Source: Rhodobacter sp. (GTDB taxonomy: Bacteria; Pseudomonadota; Alphaproteobacteria; Rhodobacterales; Rhodobacteraceae). Taken from it: a stretch of 64,000 nt of DNA. The notes under the pieces are model-generated. The model worked only from the letters and a program-made list of their open reading frames with translations. It was not told where the DNA came from and made no database searches. The stretch lies in the NCBI GenBank assembly GCA_020637555.1, contig JACKKF010000006.1, positions 62,001 through 126,000 of the forward strand. Reading direction: 5' to 3'. Of this stretch, positions 61,315 through 64,000 are shown piece after piece. A program made the position numbers and the translations under genes. Position 1 is the stretch's first letter, and each line of letters starts with the position of its first letter.

Positions 61315-62930
61315 GCCGGGCGCAATTCGCGCCGCAGGATCTTGCCGACCGTCGATTTCGGCAGTTCCGCGACGAACTCGACGTGATGGGGCACCTTGTA
61401 GGCCGTCAGGTTCTGGCGGCAAAAGGCGATCACGGCCTCGGCGGTGACGGTGTCGTCCTTGCGCACGCAGACAACCTTGACCGCCTCGCCCGATTTCTCG
61501 TCAGGGATGCCGATGCAGGCGGTTTCCACAAGCCCGGGCATCCCGGCGAGGACATCCTCGATTTCGTTCGGAAAGACGTTGAAACCCGACACAAGGATCA
61601 TGTCCTTCTTGCGGTCCACGATGCGGATGTAGCCCTCGGCGTCGATGGTGGCGATGTCCCCGGTGCGGAAATAGCCGTCCTCGGTAAAGACCCCGTCAGC
61701 GACATTGTCCTTGCCCCAATAGCCCCGCATCACCTGCTTGCCCTTCACGCAAAGCTCGCCCGGTTCGCCGGTCGGGCATTCGCTGCCGTCCTCGGCCAGG
61801 ATCCGGATATCGGTCGAGGGGAACGGAAAGCCGACGGTGCCGGTGAATTGCGGTTCGTTCAGCATGTTGGCCGATACGATGGGCGAGGTCTCGGACAGGC
61901 CATACCCTTCGGTGATGTGCAGCCCGGTCACCTGCTTCCAGCGATCCGAGACCGCCTTTTGCGTGGCCGACCCGCCGCCGAAACAGACCGTGAAGCCCGA
62001 GAAATCGCAGGCGTCGAATCCGGGCGTGTGCAAGAGCCCGTTATACAGCGTGTTGACCCCGGTAAAGGCGGTCACGCGCCACTTGGACCATTCCTTGACG
62101 AACGCGGGCATGTCGCGCGGGTTCGCGATCAGCACGTTATGGGCACCCAGCTTGAAATAGCACAGGAAATTCACCATCAGCGCAAAGATGTGGTAGAGCG
62201 GCAGCGCCGTGATCACCACCTCGTCGCCGGGATTGGTGCGATCTGCGACCCAGGCCTCGAATGCGGCGATGTTGGCCACAAGGTTGCCATGGGTCAGCAT
62301 CGCGCCCTTGCTCAACCCCGTGGTGCCGCCGGTGTATTGCAGGAACAGCAGATCATCCGGCGTCAGGTCAGGCTGGGCAAAGGGCAGATCGCGCCCCGCC
62401 GCCAGAACCGTCTGCATCGACACCGAGCGTTTGGCGATTTCCGGGTGCACCGGCGGGTTCGGCCCCTGCAGGTCGCACAGGTCGAACAGGCCCAGCGTGA
62501 CGATTTTCCTGATCGGCGTGTCGGCCAGGGTCGCGGCCAGGGTAGGGGTCACCTGGTTGAAGATGAAGATGGTCTCGGCCCCGGAATCGCGCAGCTGATG
62601 ACCCAGTTCGCGCGGGGTATACAGCGGGTTCACGTTCACCTGCACCCCGCCGGCGCGAATGATCCCGAAACTGATGACCGGATGCACCAGAAGGTTGGGC
62701 ATCATCACCGCGACGCGGTCGCCCTTCTTCATGCCCTGCGCCTGCAACCAGGCGGCCACATCGCGCGACAGGGCATCGACCTCGTTGAACGAGATGTCCA
62801 CATGCAGCCCGTGAAAGGCGGGCTTGTCGCCCCATTTCGCCACGGCTTCGTGCAGCAGGTCCACGATGGTGCCCTGATCGCTGACTTCGGCCGGAATGGT
62901 GCCATAGTGCTTTTGCCAGATCCGCTGCAT
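61311..62930 (-). CDS. Long-chain acyl-CoA ligase (AMP-forming)
   Basis: A 539-residue ANL-superfamily enzyme. The AMP-binding signature is LLFLQYTGGTTGLSKGAML (about residues 208-226), then ITEGYGLSETSP, YFRTGDIATIDAEGYIRIVDRKKDMI and the C-terminal PKSTVGKILRREL with the catalytic lysine. It matches FadD-like ligases and would make acyl-CoA from a medium or long fatty acid. The ATG at 62930 has AGGGA upstream and lies four bases past the GMC gene, so oxidation of an alcohol to an acid and its activation may be linked. Confidence 0.92.
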   Translation of the reverse strand: MQRIWQKHYGTIPAEVSDQGTIVDLLHEAVAKWGDKPAFHGLHVDISFNEVDALSRDVAAWLQAQGMKKGDRVAVMMPNLLVHPVISFGIIRAGGVQVNVNPLYTPRELGHQLRDSGAETIFIFNQVTPTLAATLADTPIRKIVTLGLFDLCDLQGPNPPVHPEIAKRSVSMQTVLAAGRDLPFAQPDLTPDDLLFLQYTGGTTGLSKGAMLTHGNLVANIAAFEAWVADRTNPGDEVVITALPLYHIFALMVNFLCYFKLGAHNVLIANPRDMPAFVKEWSKWRVTAFTGVNTLYNGLLHTPGFDACDFSGFTVCFGGGSATQKAVSDRWKQVTGLHITEGYGLSETSPIVSANMLNEPQFTGTVGFPFPSTDIRILAEDGSECPTGEPGELCVKGKQVMRGYWGKDNVADGVFTEDGYFRTGDIATIDAEGYIRIVDRKKDMILVSGFNVFPNEIEDVLAGMPGLVETACIGIPDEKSGEAVKVVCVRKDDTVTAEAVIAFCRQNLTAYKVPHHVEFVAELPKSTVGKILRRELRPA

Positions 62931-62934
62931 GTGC

Positions 62935-64000
62935 TTATCCCTGAGTTGCATCGTCGAGGATCATCGCCGCGCCCTTTTCAGCGGTGGCGATGGTCGGAAT
63001 GTTGGTGTTGGTGGCGGGCATCGTCGGGAAGATCGAACTGTCGATCACCCGCAGGCCCTGAAGCCCATGCACCCTGAGGCGGCTATCGACGACAGCCATG
63101 GGGCCGGCGCCCATGCTGCACGTCCCGATCGGATGCCACGAGGTCTGACCCGTGCGCTTCATGAACTCGATGATCTCGTCGTCGCTGTCGAAATTGAAGC
63201 CGGGCTCGCTCTCTTCGATGACATGTTCGGCCATCAAGGGATGTTTGGCGATCTCGCGCAGCTTGCGCATGCCCTTCAGCGACTTGGCCACATCGTCCTC
63301 ATGCGAGAAGTAATTGGCGGTCATCACGGGATTCTGCCGCGGATCCGCGGACTGGATATGCACATGCCCGCGGCTTTTCGGATAGATCGCGAATTGCCCC
63401 AGCCCGATCCCTGAGAACGAGTCCGTCGGCACGCCACCGTCTTCGCTCAGATAGCGCTCGGCAGCCGAGTAGAGCGAGATCTGAAGCTTGAGATCCGCAT
63501 AGGGCACCGAGGGGTCCGACCTGGTCATCGCGTGCGCGATCACCGAAGTCGTCGCAAGCAAGCCCTTGCGCGCGATCAGATATTTCGCCAGCTCGCGGGC
63601 GCCGCGCCATTTCTGGATGAACAGGTCGTTCAGCGTGATCTTCTTGTTCACCTTGTAGTTGAAGCGCGTGTGCAGGTGGTCGGTCAGGTTTTCACCGACG
63701 CCCGGCAGCGCGTGCACCACGCCGATCCCGTGCCGCGCCAGAAGGTCCGGCGCCCCGATACCGGAAAGCTCCAGGATCTTCGGGTTGATGATCGGCCCGG
63801 CGGACAGGATGACCTCGCGCCGCGCCTTCAGTTGATGGGTCGCGCCCTGGTGCGAGATCTGAATGCCGGTGGCGCGCAGACCGTCGAACAGGATCTTCTC
63901 GCACGGTGCCTGGGTCAGAACGGTCAGATTGGCGCGGTTCATCACCGGGTAAAGATACCCGTCAGCCGACGAGACGCGCCGACCATTGCGGATGTTGAAC
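62935..64000 (-). CDS. GMC family oxidoreductase (choline/alcohol dehydrogenase-like), 5'-truncated
   Basis: FAD-dependent GMC oxidoreductase, with the last 355 residues present and the FAD Rossmann N-terminus outside the window. The frame is open to base 63999. Visible are the FNIRNGRRVSSADGYLYPV segment near the edge, VILSAGPIINPKILELSGIG (the GMC-2 signature), GVGENLTDHLHTRF and the C-terminal catalytic histidine in TSWHPIGTCSMG with an Asn in PATNTNIPTIATAEKGA. It heads the visible operon with acyl-CoA ligase and AbrB-family genes, so a fatty alcohol is a more likely substrate than choline, and no betB or betI is nearby. Confidence 0.9.
   Translation of the reverse strand, partial: FNIRNGRRVSSADGYLYPVMNRANLTVLTQAPCEKILFDGLRATGIQISHQGATHQLKARREVILSAGPIINPKILELSGIGAPDLLARHGIGVVHALPGVGENLTDHLHTRFNYKVNKKITLNDLFIQKWRGARELAKYLIARKGLLATTSVIAHAMTRSDPSVPYADLKLQISLYSAAERYLSEDGGVPTDSFSGIGLGQFAIYPKSRGHVHIQSADPRQNPVMTANYFSHEDDVAKSLKGMRKLREIAKHPLMAEHVIEESEPGFNFDSDDEIIEFMKRTGQTSWHPIGTCSMGAGPMAVVDSRLRVHGLQGLRVIDSSIFPTMPATNTNIPTIATAEKGAAMILDDATQG

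Noticed and set aside
61308..63077. 589-codon plus-strand frame opposite the acyl-CoA ligase
   Set aside because: Antisense shadow of a clear ANL enzyme; no recognisable domain.

Overview
The window is GC-rich, densely coded alphaproteobacterial DNA, almost certainly from the Rhodobacterales (Paracoccus/Rhodobacter-like). The evidence is an imuB-dnaE2 mutasome, a LexA gene with an alphaproteobacterial GAAC-N7-GAAC SOS box, a PhaZ/PhaC/PhaP/PhaR granule cluster with CTGC-N3-GCAG PhaR boxes, the lineage-typical small families DUF6477, DUF6456 and DUF4212, a trpC-moaC-moeA-lexA run, and pieces of a split corrinoid methyl-transfer system. It reads as ordinary chromosome: I see no insertion sequence, phage, CRISPR array, rRNA or tRNA. 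Both ends cut genes (imuB on the left, a GMC oxidoreductase on the right).

Layout. 1-4046: error-prone repair genes imuB (partial) and dnaE2. 4043-5960: a class V PLP enzyme with an Lrp-type regulator. 6138-8954: a folate/C1 operon (small 'virulence factor' family protein, MetF-type reductase, a small exported protein, a methyltetrahydrofolate:corrinoid methyltransferase); its likely partner, a RamA-like ferredoxin-ASKHA reactivase, lies at 31041-33074. 9247-14274: Ppx/GppA phosphatase, RlmE, a DUF4336 protein and a large beta-helix protein. 14734-24472: an acetate module of acs, adk, DUF4212, a sodium:solute symporter, a cNMP/CBS/DUF294 protein, a small membrane protein, a lone receiver protein, and a membrane protein joining a degenerate histidine kinase to a DnaQ-type exonuclease. 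24552-33074: DUF1330 protein, sulfide:quinone oxidoreductase, the PHB cluster and the reactivase.

33148-45594 holds DUF6477 and DUF6456 proteins, trpG-trpD on the minus strand, a YibQ-like polysaccharide deacetylase, a GDPD/CoA-transferase/FAD-oxidase operon, then trpC-moaC-moeA-lexA on the plus strand. Intergenic repeats flank the 35.1-42.2 kb segment in inverted orientation, and flipping it would rejoin trpG-trpD-trpC. 45643-50416: DUF599 protein and glycolate oxidase glcDEF. 50413-60209: two TRAP transporters, one encoded with a cyclase-family hydrolase, an SMP-30 lactonase and a TetR regulator, the other with a sulfotransferase. 60265-64000: AbrB-family membrane protein, acyl-CoA ligase and a GMC alcohol dehydrogenase.

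Together the genes suggest a metabolically flexible heterotroph that takes up organic acids through TRAP and symporter systems, activates acetate, stores carbon as PHB, oxidises glycolate and sulfide, and mounts a mutagenic SOS response. Two genes are broken as sequenced: the symporter (about five indels, mostly in homopolymers) and phaZ (one). The pattern looks more like base-calling error than biological decay.
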